DNA of 64,000 nucleotides, from NCBI GenBank assembly GCA_001792895.1, contig MARA01000004.1, positions 1,240,001-1,304,000 on the forward strand, in the 5' to 3' direction. Below are positions 13,133 through 24,517 of this stretch, piece after piece. Under the pieces are notes generated by a model that saw only the letters and a program-made list of their open reading frames with translations, did not search any database and was not told where the DNA came from. The position numbers and the translations under genes were made by a program. Positions within the stretch are counted from its first letter, which is position 1; every line of letters starts with the position of its first letter. The DNA comes from Lentinus brumalis (Eukaryota > Basidiomycota > Agaricomycetes > Polyporales > Polyporaceae).

Positions 13133-14185
13133 TTATGGTTGCTGAGAAGCTATGCGGTCCTGGATACAAGTGAGAAAGAGAAGAGGTCGGACCATCTGGC
13201 CCAGCCACGAGGCGGGGAACGCACCCGAATCATGATACTCAGGCGCTGTCGCCCGTGGCTCGCGGCGTCGGGCTTGCCCAAGATCGAGTGCCGATATTCA
13301 TACCGAACCGCGTCCCTGAAGTCAAACGTGCGGACTCAGTGGACTGTCGTTGGCTGAGACAGCGCTCACTCACTTCTGTATATAGACACTCCCGGAGGGT
13401 AGTGGAATTTCGTGACACTTCCCAGAGCTGGCACTTTCGAGCCGTAGAGTGCGCTCGTCCCCGAGAGACACGCCCAGAATCCATTTACTACATAGCGCTC
13501 AGTCGTTCCTGGTTCATGAGAATACGGATGCGAAAAGACGCACCCGCTCGCCTCCACATTGTCGACATGTGGCTGAGAAGTAGGGTCATTGAGCGGATGA
13601 CAGGTCGGAAGTAGTGTACAAGAACGCGCACAAGGATTTCGCCGTCAGAAGCGAGGTGCAGGATGTGTGTTTGCGTGTCTTCACTGGGATGTATTTCCTG
13701 CAGCCTGTCAAGCAGCGGGAGAACCTCCGGTACGTCTTCCGGCCACGAGGTGACATGCATTTCACGGTAGCGTTTGATCACGCCGTCGAAGTGACCCTGG
13801 CGCATGAGTGTCAGTGGCTCTGGAATCAAAGGCTTTGCAGTCCGAAGGGGTCAACGTTCACACGTGCCTCTTGGAAGTCGTAGTATTCGTCAGGCAGGAA
13901 TAAGTCTTGAACAGAGCCTGCCGTCGCTTTCGGCGGATAGCTCCGCAGGAATTCTCTTCTGCGGCGTCGAAATTTTCCGCTTTCCATAGAGTCCAATTTC
14001 TTGAGTGCGGCTCTGAGCAATATGAATTGTTCTTGGAGCGTGAAGAAAGTAGGATAGAACCTGAAGTCCTCGGGAAGCTGGGAACTCGACGTAGCAAGCT
14101 GCCTGAGCACACCTCGAGAAGGGCCAGACGGCATGCGCAGACATTGGGTCCAGAGCGCACTGGAGGCGAGGAGGGTGCGCGACAT
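13133..14185 (-). CDS. ALKBH7-like 2-oxoglutarate/Fe(II) dioxygenase, probably mitochondrial
   Basis: Exons: 14185-13862, 13796-13632, 13572-13544, 13487-13374, 13315-13225, 13159-13133; 249 residues with closing phases. The family are AlkB-fold oxygenases; human ALKBH7 is a mitochondrial protein involved in programmed necrosis rather than DNA repair. The N-terminus (MSRTLLASSALWTQ...) is basic and without acids, as in a mitochondrial presequence. Conserved landmarks are LFLPDEYYDFQEA, HFDGVIKRYREMHVTSWP, THILHLASDGEIL, PHVDNVEASG and WILGVSLGDERTLRL. Iron ligands fit H165 and D167 (HVD) plus H220 in EYRHSIL. The 2-oxoglutarate-binding arginine lies in GRQRLSIMIRDR near the C-terminus. A GTG at 14,222-14,224 opens the same frame further upstream, but the ATG at 14,185 gives the better presequence. 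Confidence 0.86.
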
Positions 14186-14931
14186 GATATGGCGGTGAAG
14201 AAGGGTTAGCGCGGCGCAAGGCACAGAACTTGGTTAGAATAGACTTGAACGAACTTGTTTTGGACGCTGACGCGCGAAGCGGAATGTCCCGGGGCTTGCC
14301 GAGCCGAGGGCATTGTGGCGCTCCAGCTTCGTCAATATGATCTGCCATCCGCAATCCTAACCAGCTCAGCCTGGACTCCCTCTGTGCTGTGAGCGGATGA
14401 GCACAGACAGCATGCTTGGAAGTGTTCTATGGTGACCCTTTCGTCCGCAAAGTTCAGGGTGACCACTGTCCCGCAATCACACCTGAACGTTAACCTTGGA
14501 TCAGCCAGGAGTCGTTGAGTCGCTCACCTACCTTCGTCTAGATCTAACTCGTCAATACATACCCGGTTCGAACAGACTAGCTACTAGAGGAAAGAATAAC
14601 TACCAGGTACATAGTGCGCGTTTGGCGGCCCACCAAAACACTCAGCACATGCAAGCGTTGGCATTACTTACTTGACACGCAGCACTCTCATCGACACGCT
14701 CTGCGCCGTGCCACACACCGTCACCAGAGGTCACCAGTCGTAGGGTCTCCTGCCACTCAGGCTAGACGGCACGCAAGTCCAGCATGTCACGCCGTCACGG
14801 GAGTCACCCCGTCTTCCAAGTTCCCGCGGTTAGACGCGCAGAGTATGCCGAAGGACGACGTGGGCGCATGCAGACTTGTTCTCCGACCACAGGTTCCCGG
14901 GCCTCGCACGGCTTGATGCCTACGCCTTTGC
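14186..14931. other. Divergent promoter region
   Basis: About 0.75 kb between the ALKBH7-like gene (minus) and the carrier-like gene (plus). It should hold both promoters. I see no coding exon, RNA gene or repeat. Confidence 0.5.
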
Positions 14932-16287
14932 ATGTCGCTCAAAGATGACGACGCGGCGCAACAACAGCAGGCGAACTCCTTCTATGCCGCTCTCGCACGG
15001 ACAGCGACCCGCAGCTTGGCCTTGTACTTCTCGAGGCCGGTGAGACTCTTCCGACCGTCGAAAGGTGCGTGCCCAGAAATCGAACGTTCTCCGTGGACAC
15101 TGACCATGAATGCAGTCAGCGGCTGGCACTCATTACGTGGACTCGCCCAAAACCATGGGCAGTCCCTCTCGCCCCAGTACATCTCGTGGCTAGTCAAAGA
15201 ACATGGAGTATGTCCCCTTATTCCGATTATTCTCGATCCGCTCCCCGAGCGCGTCTCATACGGCGCCTTCTCTAGTGGTCTGTTATCCCGAAGCACTTCG
15301 TCCCTCCCATGCTTGTCAACGGCCTCCTCGGCTATGTTCTCTGGTCCACCTATTCTGAGACATCCACTTACCTCGAGCCCTACCTTGCCTCTCACCCCAC
15401 CGCGCTGGCCGCAATCTCTGGCGCGGTCGCCGGAGGTGCCCAGGCCATCGTTGCGGCGCCCGCAGAAAACATGCGCTTCGCGCTTGAAGGCACCAATCCC
15501 GCGACAGGCTGGCATGATGCATGGAGAGAAGTCTTCCTGAAAACTGAGCCCGTGAATCCCATGCCACGCATGGAGCAGATTAACGAAGCCCGTCAGGTGC
15601 GCGACTGGATGCGGGATGTGGGAGAAATGGCTGGACGAGGGTGGGATGGCTGGGGGTGGGGCTGCGCAAAGGACATCTGCGGTGAGTGCGGCGCGATCAG
15701 CTTCATGCGCTCGTACGTGCTCTCTGACCTTTTTGCTGATTACTCGGCTCCCGTAAATCCAATGGTCAGGCTTCGCCGTCTTCTTTGCCATTTTCGACAT
15801 CACACGCCGGTGTGCGATTGAGACGAGGAACATCTCGCAAGACTTGGTCGATCACACCCCGGAGTCCACCGACCAGCGGTTCCGTTCCATACGGAAGCAT
15901 ACTCCTCGCGTCGTACATGCGACAACCCTCGTCACTGGCGGGGCTATCGCAGGTCTTGCATACGAGATGGTTTCTAGGCCCTGGGATGCTGCTCGCAAAG
16001 CTGTTCACATTGACCGCCTTGCGCCCGAAGGCGACCAGCATTCCATTGTCGCCATAATATCGCGCAAAGTCCGCGAGGACGGCGTCTTGTCATTCTTCAG
16101 GAACCCTGCACACGCTACACACGAACCCTCAGCATCCCCGATACGCCGGCGAGCGAACGCTGCCCTGCGTACTCTGGGTCGTGTGGGCCCTGGGGTGTGG
16201 GCTTCCTGGTATGGGAAGCATTTGGACCGGGGCTCTCATAGCGCAATCGCACAACGGCCGGCAGCGCCTTGTATACTTGGTTGGTAG
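14932..16287 (+). CDS. Mitochondrial-carrier-like membrane protein, apparent -1 frameshift near its end
   Basis: Exons: 14932-15064, 15116-15207, 15276-15681, 15770 to the stop. The start MSLKDDDAAQQQQANS is the first ATG and phases close. A carrier signature is visible in exon 3: GAVAGGAQAIVAAPAENMRF contains the PxExxR element of mitochondrial carrier repeats. Later come FAVFFAIFDITRR, TTLVTGGAIAGLAYE and MVSRPWDAARKA. Fewer than six clear helices are visible, so it belongs to the divergent basidiomycete carrier-like proteins and the substrate is unknown. As written, the frame stops at 16,287 after a hydrophilic tail. Adding one C to the run 16188-16190 would instead continue ALRTLGRVGP into WGVGFLVWEAFGPGLS and stop at 16,241, a much more membrane-protein-like end. 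The same type of lesion occurs in four other genes of this window. Confidence 0.75.
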
Positions 16288-19200
16288 CGGTGGCTTCGGG
16301 ACAACCTGATATGTCGGACAGTCGGAGTACCACAACGTGGACCAGTACGGGCCGTGCCCCCAAAGTTCCAACAGAGCAACGTTCTGTCTGATGATTCTTG
16401 GGCAGTCAAACACCGCTCCTTCGTGCGAAACACACATGTACAACCATTTGCGGTGGGATGAAAGCACTCAAGTGCAGTGTAAGCAGCTTGAAGCACCGAA
16501 GTCATCCATATCAAGCAGTGAACTCTCATCGATTCCGTATATGGTATGTGGACATACCGAGTGGTTTACGATATGAGAACGGCGTTGTGGTGGTCCGCTT
16601 TGCTGTTGTCCCGGTGATGTGGCGTTAAGCGAGGTATGACCATCTGTTTAAGGATGGCGGGAAAGACCCGGTCGGCTGACGAGCTGCGGCAAGTTGTTCA
16701 GGAAAGTCGCGTACGCAAACGACATCAACAACAGCGTTTTTCGGGTGATGAAAACAGGTGCCATAGGGACACATCAGGGAAGGCAATCCTGAAGTCTTTC
16801 GCAGAATATTGGGCCTGGTTTGGTTGAGCTTTTGAGCGTCGGCGACTAACATGTTCAGGCTGGATCTTGGCTTGGCCGCCCCTGTAGGATTTAGGTTAAT
16901 GTTCAGGCGGGTAGCGTTCATAGCCTAACAATGCTTGGTGGGTGCGGCGAACCTTATCTACAGGCGTAGATCAGTGCACATGGCTGGGCAATTCTGTTGT
17001 CGGGCAAAGATGTACTCGTACAGATGATCAGGACCAGATACTTGTTTCGAAGTTGATTGAAGGATGCAGATATTGCAGTCTCATATGTAGACAGAGTAGT
17101 TGGAAAGAACTAACTTACCTCCTTGCACTCCAAATTCTCGCCGGAAGCAGCAGGCGTGGTTTCGGCAAACCCCTTTGCTGGCGACAAAGTCTCCGTTATG
17201 TCGGCACAAGCTCCTTCAGACACGCCATGTATTGAGTACCGCTGTGTCGTCAGACCATACTGTTATACTCACCGCATGGCAGTGCAAGGACGCCGCGATG
17301 GATTTCCACCGTGCAGGCGCAGTGACTGCCCTCCCTTGATTATATTCTGGGGTGCTGCACGACTAGGCCATAGGGTCCATACACGCATGAACGCGAGGAC
17401 GATCCTCAGGCACTCCCGTTTCGCTATCATCCTTACTCTGGCGACAGGGCTTACGGGATGGACCTAATCAACGTGGAGCTTCATAAGGGCCCAACTGACC
17501 TCAGCTTGCTTGCTTCAAGTTGTTCGCCGCGGGGATCTGTCAGATGCACGTTCATGCCGATGGGCTCGATCGGCGGTTGAGGCCGCCAGGGGAGCGGAGG
17601 ATCGAGACGTACGAGGTACATGAGTCGGTTGTATTCGGGCTTCGACAGATGATATCGACCGCCTCGTAGCAGCGTCGCCTTGCGCGTATGCGGATCGTCG
17701 CATCTACTGACCCCTCACGCCCATGCGACGGCCCGTCGGACACCTCGCATAGTCGCTGATTGCTTCCGGTGTAGCTCACAGCCATAATGAAGTTGCACTG
17801 CTGATCGTCCGCCTGCCCTGTGGACCTCGAGTGGAGACAAGGAAGTCTGTACATGGCACCTGTGGGCTCCAGCTCCTCCACAGCTTGCGTCTGACAGGCC
17901 GCCAGGTTGTCGGGCTCAGTTGGCACCCGCTGCAGCGTATTCTATGCTTGCCTGCCAAATCGTGTGTTGCCCGGGCGCCCTGCTCGTGGGCAACATGTGA
18001 ACGCAGTATCCACGCGGCGTCCGATGCGGAAATTACATGCCGGATTTAAGACACAGACGTGAACCTGGTGACTGTTGAGCGTGAACAGATGCGCCATTTC
18101 TGAGCAAATACTCACAACGGATGGAATGGCGGAACCAAAGCGAGAATTCTGCGTCGTACCGCCAGCAAGGAGAGGGAGAGACATTCTGCATTGGGTGTGC
18201 CAGAATATCTCTACGACTGGGTCTCTAGCGAAAGCCGGGTCAAAGCGTTCAAGGGACTGAGAGTGAAGGAACCGAGAGTGTCCGGTAGGAAGGCATCGTA
18301 AGGATTAAGCACCCGCTACTTACTGCATGTGCCAATGTGACGGCAGACATGCATCGTTTTGCCATCGTCTCTTCTTATCTATATCGTCAGATCAGGGATG
18401 TTCGACCGTCGAACACTGTGCCGCTGTCAACGGACCGATGAGATGCACCGTTCACGAATTGCACCATCGAGAGATTGGCATTTGTCCCTGCAACTATCCC
18501 TTGGGACAGTCCCCTTCCCTATCGAAGAACTTATGACGAGAAGTGACACAGACTTCGCACGAAGAGGGCATAACCCTGGATCCCTCTTCCCAATACAGAA
18601 TCAGCCAGGCAAAACGCTGCGTCCTGCGCAAGTGACGGGTATGCACTGAGTGCTGAGGGCTCTACGGTCGGCGATATCCGTGCTGGACAATTAATGGAAC
18701 CGGCGCCCCGTCAATGCGCCCATAAGCCTCAAGCAACACGCAGCACATAGGGAGCAAAACACCCTCTGCTCTTACGTTCGTTGATCGTCTCAACAACTGG
18801 CCCCGTCGGAGCTACGTAACTTGATGCGCTGCAAGCAGCCAAGCAGCGCATCAAGCTCGCATACCAACACTGGACTAGGAGCTGCTTCTGCCAGTTATTC
18901 ATGAACGTGCGCGCACAAAGGTGGGCATGCGAGGCTTGGCACCCCCGAACTTTGTCGCCGGAGGCTCCTGCATACTGGTCAGGATTCCTCCTCACCTGGT
19001 CATCTCCGCACTTCTGACCGGGTAATAGAGCGCACAGTCACCTTGGGCGGGTCAGTTCTAGACCCTCCTATACAGACACAGCCGCGCGAACGTTGCTCCA
19101 CTAGTCAGCAAATCACCGACTTGCAGAGTTGCGGTCAGTCGCGAGCCTGGTCACCTGCCAGTCTGTGCAAGGCTCGCCATGCTTATGAGGATTCCCAACC

Positions 19201-19636
19201 CGCCAAATCGTGGGAGGAACGGGTAGTAGATCGTACTTCCCACATTTTGCCATGCTCGGCGGTACTAGAGGGATGTCGTACTGCAGCCGCAGTCAACAGG
19301 AGAGATAATCGCAATCGGAGGACCTCTCACCTGATGCCCGCATGGCCTTCGATAACAGCGGGTGCTCTGTAGCCTGACATTCTGAGTAGGTCTCATTCGC
19401 TGCGGCGATGTCTGCGCGAACTCTGCACGAACGGGGTAGGAGGCGGGGGGCGGGGCGGCCACGCGACGCGACGCGTCGTAAGTACGCGCATCACGTGGCC
19501 GAGGCGCGTGCAAATTCTGGTATCTTCGATCGCGATCCCCTGCGCTCGTTCAGCCACAAAAGGTCGGGCTTCGCACTGCTTGGTCCTGTTCTGCCACCTG
19601 CACGCGACTCGCGCATATACTCTACACCTTCTCGCC
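16288..19636. other. Gene-poor 3.3 kb stretch
   Basis: I read all six frames and found no exon chain or recognisable domain. The longest open frames are about 115 codons and lack coherent splice-site partners. There is no terminal repeat, transposase or reverse transcriptase signature. It may contain decayed sequence, but I cannot name any. The last ~250 bp should include the CHORD gene promoter. Confidence 0.5.
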
Positions 19637-21005
19637 ATGGTTCGCTGTACGCACAAGGGCTGCGGGCAAGAGTACGACCCGGAGAACAACACGCCCCAGA
19701 GTTGCACTTATCACCCGGCGCACCCGTGTTCCACGAAGGTCTCAAGTCATGGTCGTGCTGCAACAACGTAAACAAGCCCGTGATGGAGTTTGACCAGTTT
19801 ATGCAGATTGCGGTAGGTGGTACGGCATCATCGCGGTATGCAAGACCGGAAGATTGAGTCGATGTCCGACAGGGATGTACGCAAGGCCAGCATACCGACG
19901 AGGCTCCTAAAGCCCCGCCTCCCAAACCCACGCCGGAAGTAGATCTGAAGGTGACCTCGTCATCTGGCGGCGCGGAGACTTACACTTCCGGTACGAGTAC
20001 ACCAACTCTTGGCTCGAAGGCGCCTTCGGAAGCTGCACCGGCACCCAAGTTTGAGGAGGAAGAGGATGATCTCTCTGCCCCGGTGCCCTTGGGAACCAAA
20101 TGTCGTCATAATGGCTGCAGTGTGGTCTATGAGAGTGATGAATTGCACCGTAAGGAAGGAGGAGAGGCGGCTGAATGCACGTACCATCCAAAGCCGGTAA
20201 GTCATCCTCTTCTCTTTTACCAAGCTTCGCCTCCTCAGCTTCTCCGAAGCCCATCTTTCACGAAGGCAGCAAGGTATGTTTTCTTTACTGACTGATAAGG
20301 TGCCCTCTGGATCCTGACGTCATTACGCAAGGGCTATCTTTGTTGCAAGCGGCGTGTTCTCGAATTCGACGAGTTTTTGAAGATCGAAGGGTGCAAGAAA
20401 GGTCGTCATGTCTTCGTTCCCAAAGCTAGGCCAAAATCAGTGAGTGTAGTAAAGGCTGGACGTTCGCGGCAGTCTCTGAACTCGTACTCTTCATCTAGCA
20501 ACAAGAAGAGTTCACGCAATGCCGGATCGACCATTACCAGACGCCGAGAGAAGTCCACGCATCCGTCTTCGCGAAGAAGGCGGACCCGGAGATTAGTTCC
20601 ATCAAAATCGAGGAGAATCAGGTAATGTCGCGTTTTGTCTTATTCGTACTCAGTAAGACTCTTGACGTGTTTTGGTAGGTGCACCTCGACCTTTACCTCC
20701 CAGACTCGAAGCGATTCCGTAAGACATTGCAACTATGGGGTCCCGTTAACGTCGAGGAATCCTCATACAAGTTTTATGGGACGAAGGCACGTACGATTAG
20801 ATCGGTGGAGCGATTTCAGGTGCTGACGCTCATCCAACAGGTCGAGCTCATACTCAGGAAGCTGGACAATCGCAGCTGGACATTGCTAGAGAAGACGGAC
20901 CGCGACTTGGGACACATCAACTTCACCTTCGGTGTCGGCGGCCGTACGGGTACGATCGGCGCGAAGGAACTTATCCTGGACGATGTCAACAAGGCTCGTA
21001 CATGA
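19637..21005 (+). CDS. CHORD and CS domain co-chaperone (CHORDC1/RAR1 family), one -1 frameshift
   Basis: HSP90 co-chaperone with two zinc-binding CHORD domains and a C-terminal CS domain. Exons: 19637-19812, 19873-20196, 20250-20273 (24 nt), 20332-20439, 20499-20621, 20679-20786, 20841-21005; about 342 residues. CHORD1 starts CTHKGCGQEYDPENN and continues KSWSCCNNVNKPVMEFDQF. The frame jumps between SCTYHP and GAPVFHEGL at 19711-19718, where one base is missing: exon 1 is 176 nt where its phases need 177. CHORD2 runs from CRHNGCSVVYESDELH to GYLCCKRRVLEFDEFLKIEGC. The CS domain includes IDHYQTPREVHASVF, VHLDLYLPDSKRFRKTL and VELILRKLDNRSWTLLE. The last intron seems to be GC-AG (20787-20840, GCACGT...CAACAG, 54 nt); unspliced it would add 18 in-frame residues not expected in a CS domain. 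Confidence 0.93.
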
Positions 21006-21204
21006 TAGAGTAAGCTCTCTCTGGACGATGCCGCCGAAATGCACAATCGGACAATATTCGGACACTCGTGCATTGTGTGGCTTGTAAATTTGATTTGGAG
21101 GAGCAGGGTGTATAATGCATGTGAATTTAGCGGATACAGCAGGGCGGTCTATATATCTACGAACGAAAGCCAGTCCGGGATCCAGAGATACTACGATTAT
21201 ACGA

Positions 21205-24204
21205 TTATAGTTTACCAGGTAGCTGTACCTCCTCAAACATCTGGATGGTGTCGCCAACGCGGAGGTCATTGAACCCAGCGATGTTGAGACCACACTCTGT
21301 GCCCTTGCTGACCTCGAGCATGTCCTTCTTGTGTTGCTTGAGCGTGTCGAGAGGACCTGTATCCACGTCCACTGTCAGCTTACATTCTACAAAACAGAGT
21401 GATTCAGACCACCTACCCTCGTGGATGACCTCCCCATCCCGTACGACTCGCGCAAGTTTGCTTTTCTCGACGACGCCACTGGTGACCCTGCATCCGCCGA
21501 CCTGCGTCGTCTTCTTGCCCTTCAGGGAGATGTCAAACAACTGTAGAACCGAGGCTTCTCCCGTGACCCGCTTCTCCGTGATAGGGGGCAGCAACTCGAC
21601 CACGCGTGCCGTCACGTCGTCCATGAGCTTGTAGATGACGGACGACGACAAGATGGGGACATGCTGGGAATGCGCCTCAGCCTCAACAGGACGCGGCACT
21701 TTAACCGAGAACGCGATGACGGTCCCTGAGCGAACGCAAGCGTATGAGCATGTGCTATGAAAGGCCCCGAGAGCAAGATTGATGGACTGACCGTTGATAG
21801 CCTTCGCACGTTGGATGTCCGACTCATTGACATCACCGACACCGGTCGAGACGATCTTTACGCGAGCGACGTCGTTACCGATGATCTCCAGAGCATTCGA
21901 AATAGCTTCGACGCTCCCGCTGACATCACCCTTGATGACCAACCGCAGCTCCTTGGGTCCCTCGGGTTGTTTCTGAGCTGCCTCCTCTCCTCTCGCCGAT
22001 GGGTCTCCTTTTGTCACCTGTTCGGCCTCGCGATTCTCGCGCTCAGTGCGGCGGTGCTCATTGATGGCCTCAAGATCGACAAGGGTCGACTCCATCTCCG
22101 CTTTGCGAAGTCGGTTCGCAATTGCCTTCTTGATGTCCGCCTCCGATCCAGTAAGCACCTCGTCACCAGCGTTTGGAAGCTCTTTCCATCCCGAAACAGT
22201 CACGGCCATACCAGGGTATGCTGCCTTGACAGGCTTACCGCTCGAATCGGTAAGTACGCGGACCTTTGCGGACGTCGTGCCGCATATGAGGTGCTGGCCA
22301 GGCTTCAGGTCTCCGCGCAACACAAGTACGGTACCTGTGGGACTGAACAACAAAGTCAGTTGCGTGCAATTGAAAGGAAGGACACCAAGTTTACTCACCC
22401 AAGGCCCTTGGTTACTTTTGACTCCAGGACGTAACCTTGCAGGACGCCTTCTCGCTCAGCGCGGAGGTCTTGCATCTCAGCAAGAGCTGAGATCGTTTCC
22501 ACCAGTTGATCAAGCCCTTGGCCCGTAAGACCAGAGACAGGGACCGCAGGAATGTCTCCTCCAAAGGTCTCCAGCTGAACCCCTTCAGCAAGAAGCGCAT
22601 GCTCGACCTTCGTCTACGAACGGCTATTAACATTGTCCTCTCGCGGCTCCCACAGCTGTGACTTACTATATCGACACCTGGTTTGTCCACCTTGTTGATA
22701 GCAACGACCAGGCCGACCTTGGAGTTCTTGACGAGGTTGAGCACCTCGCGCGTCTGAGGCATAATACCGTCATCCGCAGCGACCACCAGCACGACGATAT
22801 CGGTAACACTAGCTCCTCGGGCTCGCATGGCGGAAAAGGCAGCATGTCCAGGGGTATCGAGGAAGGTGATTGTACGTGTTGGATCCGACATGTTGCCGCT
22901 AGCCGGTACGGGGACAGAGAAAGCACCAATATGCTGCGTGATACCACCGGCTTCCCCTTTGGCCACTGACGTTGACCGCAGAGTGTCTAGTAGCGTGGTC
23001 TTGCCATGATCTACGTGCCCCATGATGGTGACGACAGGAGGTCGCGCAGGAAGCGTCGATGGATTAGGGTGAGGAGGCCTGATAGGGTGTCAGGGTAGTT
23101 CCGGTATGAATGGCAGACGGTACCTACGGCGCATAGAGGTCGAACGCCGCCTCGTCGTTTACGACAGGATTGCGGTTGAATTCCATGGCCAATAATGACG
23201 CGTACTCGGAAGTGAGCACTGGAAGGAGTATGAAGACACGTTCGCTAGTTAGCAGTTGGCGTACGTACTGTGGTCATGGGAAGCTTCGGCCTCCATACCG
23301 GCCTGTATCATTCTCCGCCGCAGCCTGTCTGCACAAGATTATGAGCTCATCGTCTGCAAGAGCGATGGCCAGCACATACCAAGTGTTACATTTAACAGTT
23401 TCGCCAGATTGCCCACTGAGATGACACTGGGAATGAAAACATCCACATGGGCGGGCTTTGCGACCTTGCGTGCCTTCGGGGCCTTGTCCTTGTCCTTCGC
23501 GACTGGGCGAGCGGTAGATGCACGGGACTGGTTGGGGATTGCGACCCCCTCGCCGAGCCGGGAGATCAACGAACCCCTCTCCTTGAACGAACGCTTGTTC
23601 CGTTGTCGAGACCCGAAACCTTCAACCGCATCGGAAGCGGGGAGCCATGCAGATACGCTCGCCTTTCGAGTGCTCCCTCGTTTCTCGTCCTTCACCTCCT
23701 CGTCCTGCCTGACCTCTCCTTCTGCAAGCGCGTTTGACGCTTTCTTGATGCGCTCTGTGCGCAAAATGTTCCCGAGAGCAGACCCCGATACCTCCTTCCC
23801 CTTGCTAGACGAGGGCTGATTCTGCTGAGAGCCGTGACGACCTTCCTGATGTTGCCTGTCTCTGGCAGCGCGAGCACGGATGGACTCAGGGAGGTCACTA
23901 ATCCGAGGACCGTTTGATGCAGCAGAATCCTGGGGCCGATCCCAGGACCGCTTTTGGGGGCCGGAGGATTGAGGGGGACGGCTTTGCCTGCTTGGCTGAG
24001 GTGAAAGCTCGGGAGGGCGTCCCCAGCTTCTAGTGCGAGGAACACCATTGGGAGACACAGCCTGAGCTTCGGGCTGCCATTTTGGCTGTGATTCAAACGA
24101 TGAGAGGAGGCAGTCGTGAGGTCTACATCCCAGCGCACCTTCGTTGCTGTTGCAGTCGAAGCCGACCGAATTCCCAGCCGCGCGATCCTCAAACAACGAC
24201 GCAT
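21205..24204 (-). CDS. IFM1: Mitochondrial translation initiation factor IF-2
   Basis: GTPase that brings initiator tRNA to the mitochondrial ribosome. Exons: 24204-24139, 24085-23380, 23328-23269, 23218-23128, 23078-22667, 22613-22399, 22342-21792, 21725-21417, 21356-21205; 853 residues, all phases closed. Exon 1 encodes [20 protein letters not shown], a clear presequence. A basic Ser/Arg-rich linker follows, then the IF2 N-domain stretch [15 protein letters not shown]. The G domain carries GHVDHGKTT (about residue 327), [12 protein letters not shown] and SGLTGQGLD; domain II has [13 protein letters not shown]. Domains III-IV contain [24 protein letters not shown]-like [12 protein letters not shown] and a C-terminal beta barrel ending [11 protein letters not shown]. 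Two introns (21791-21726 and 21416-21357) have lengths divisible by three and stay open, so naive translation would run through them. It converges with the CHORD gene 199 bp away. Confidence 0.95.
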
Positions 24205-24517
24205 GTAAGATAGCTGGTTGAAAAGCAAGAGTGTATCTTGGTGACGCAGCTAAGCGTACCAGAGATTGCGGGGTGAGAGGGGAGTGTCGAGACGCAAGGT
24301 CTTCCAGGCCCAGTGCTGTCCTCCGCAACTCCGAAAAACACGGCCTCCCAAATTACACCCGCACGTGGCACAAGCGCCCGTCATCGCAGCGCAAACCTCA
24401 GGCCTGTACTTAGCCGTTAAGACGTTCATCCCTGCTGCATCACTTGAGATAAAGGACACGCGTCCATTAAAGACAACGCAATGGGGCAACAAACGGTCAT
24501 ACAATACGAGCGCGAGC
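24205..24517. other. Short spacer between IFM1 start and the GH5 stop
   Basis: About 313 bp. Both genes are on the minus strand, so this is the 3' end of the glucanase transcript and the promoter of IFM1. A minus-strand open frame crosses it but joins nothing in phase. Confidence 0.5.
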
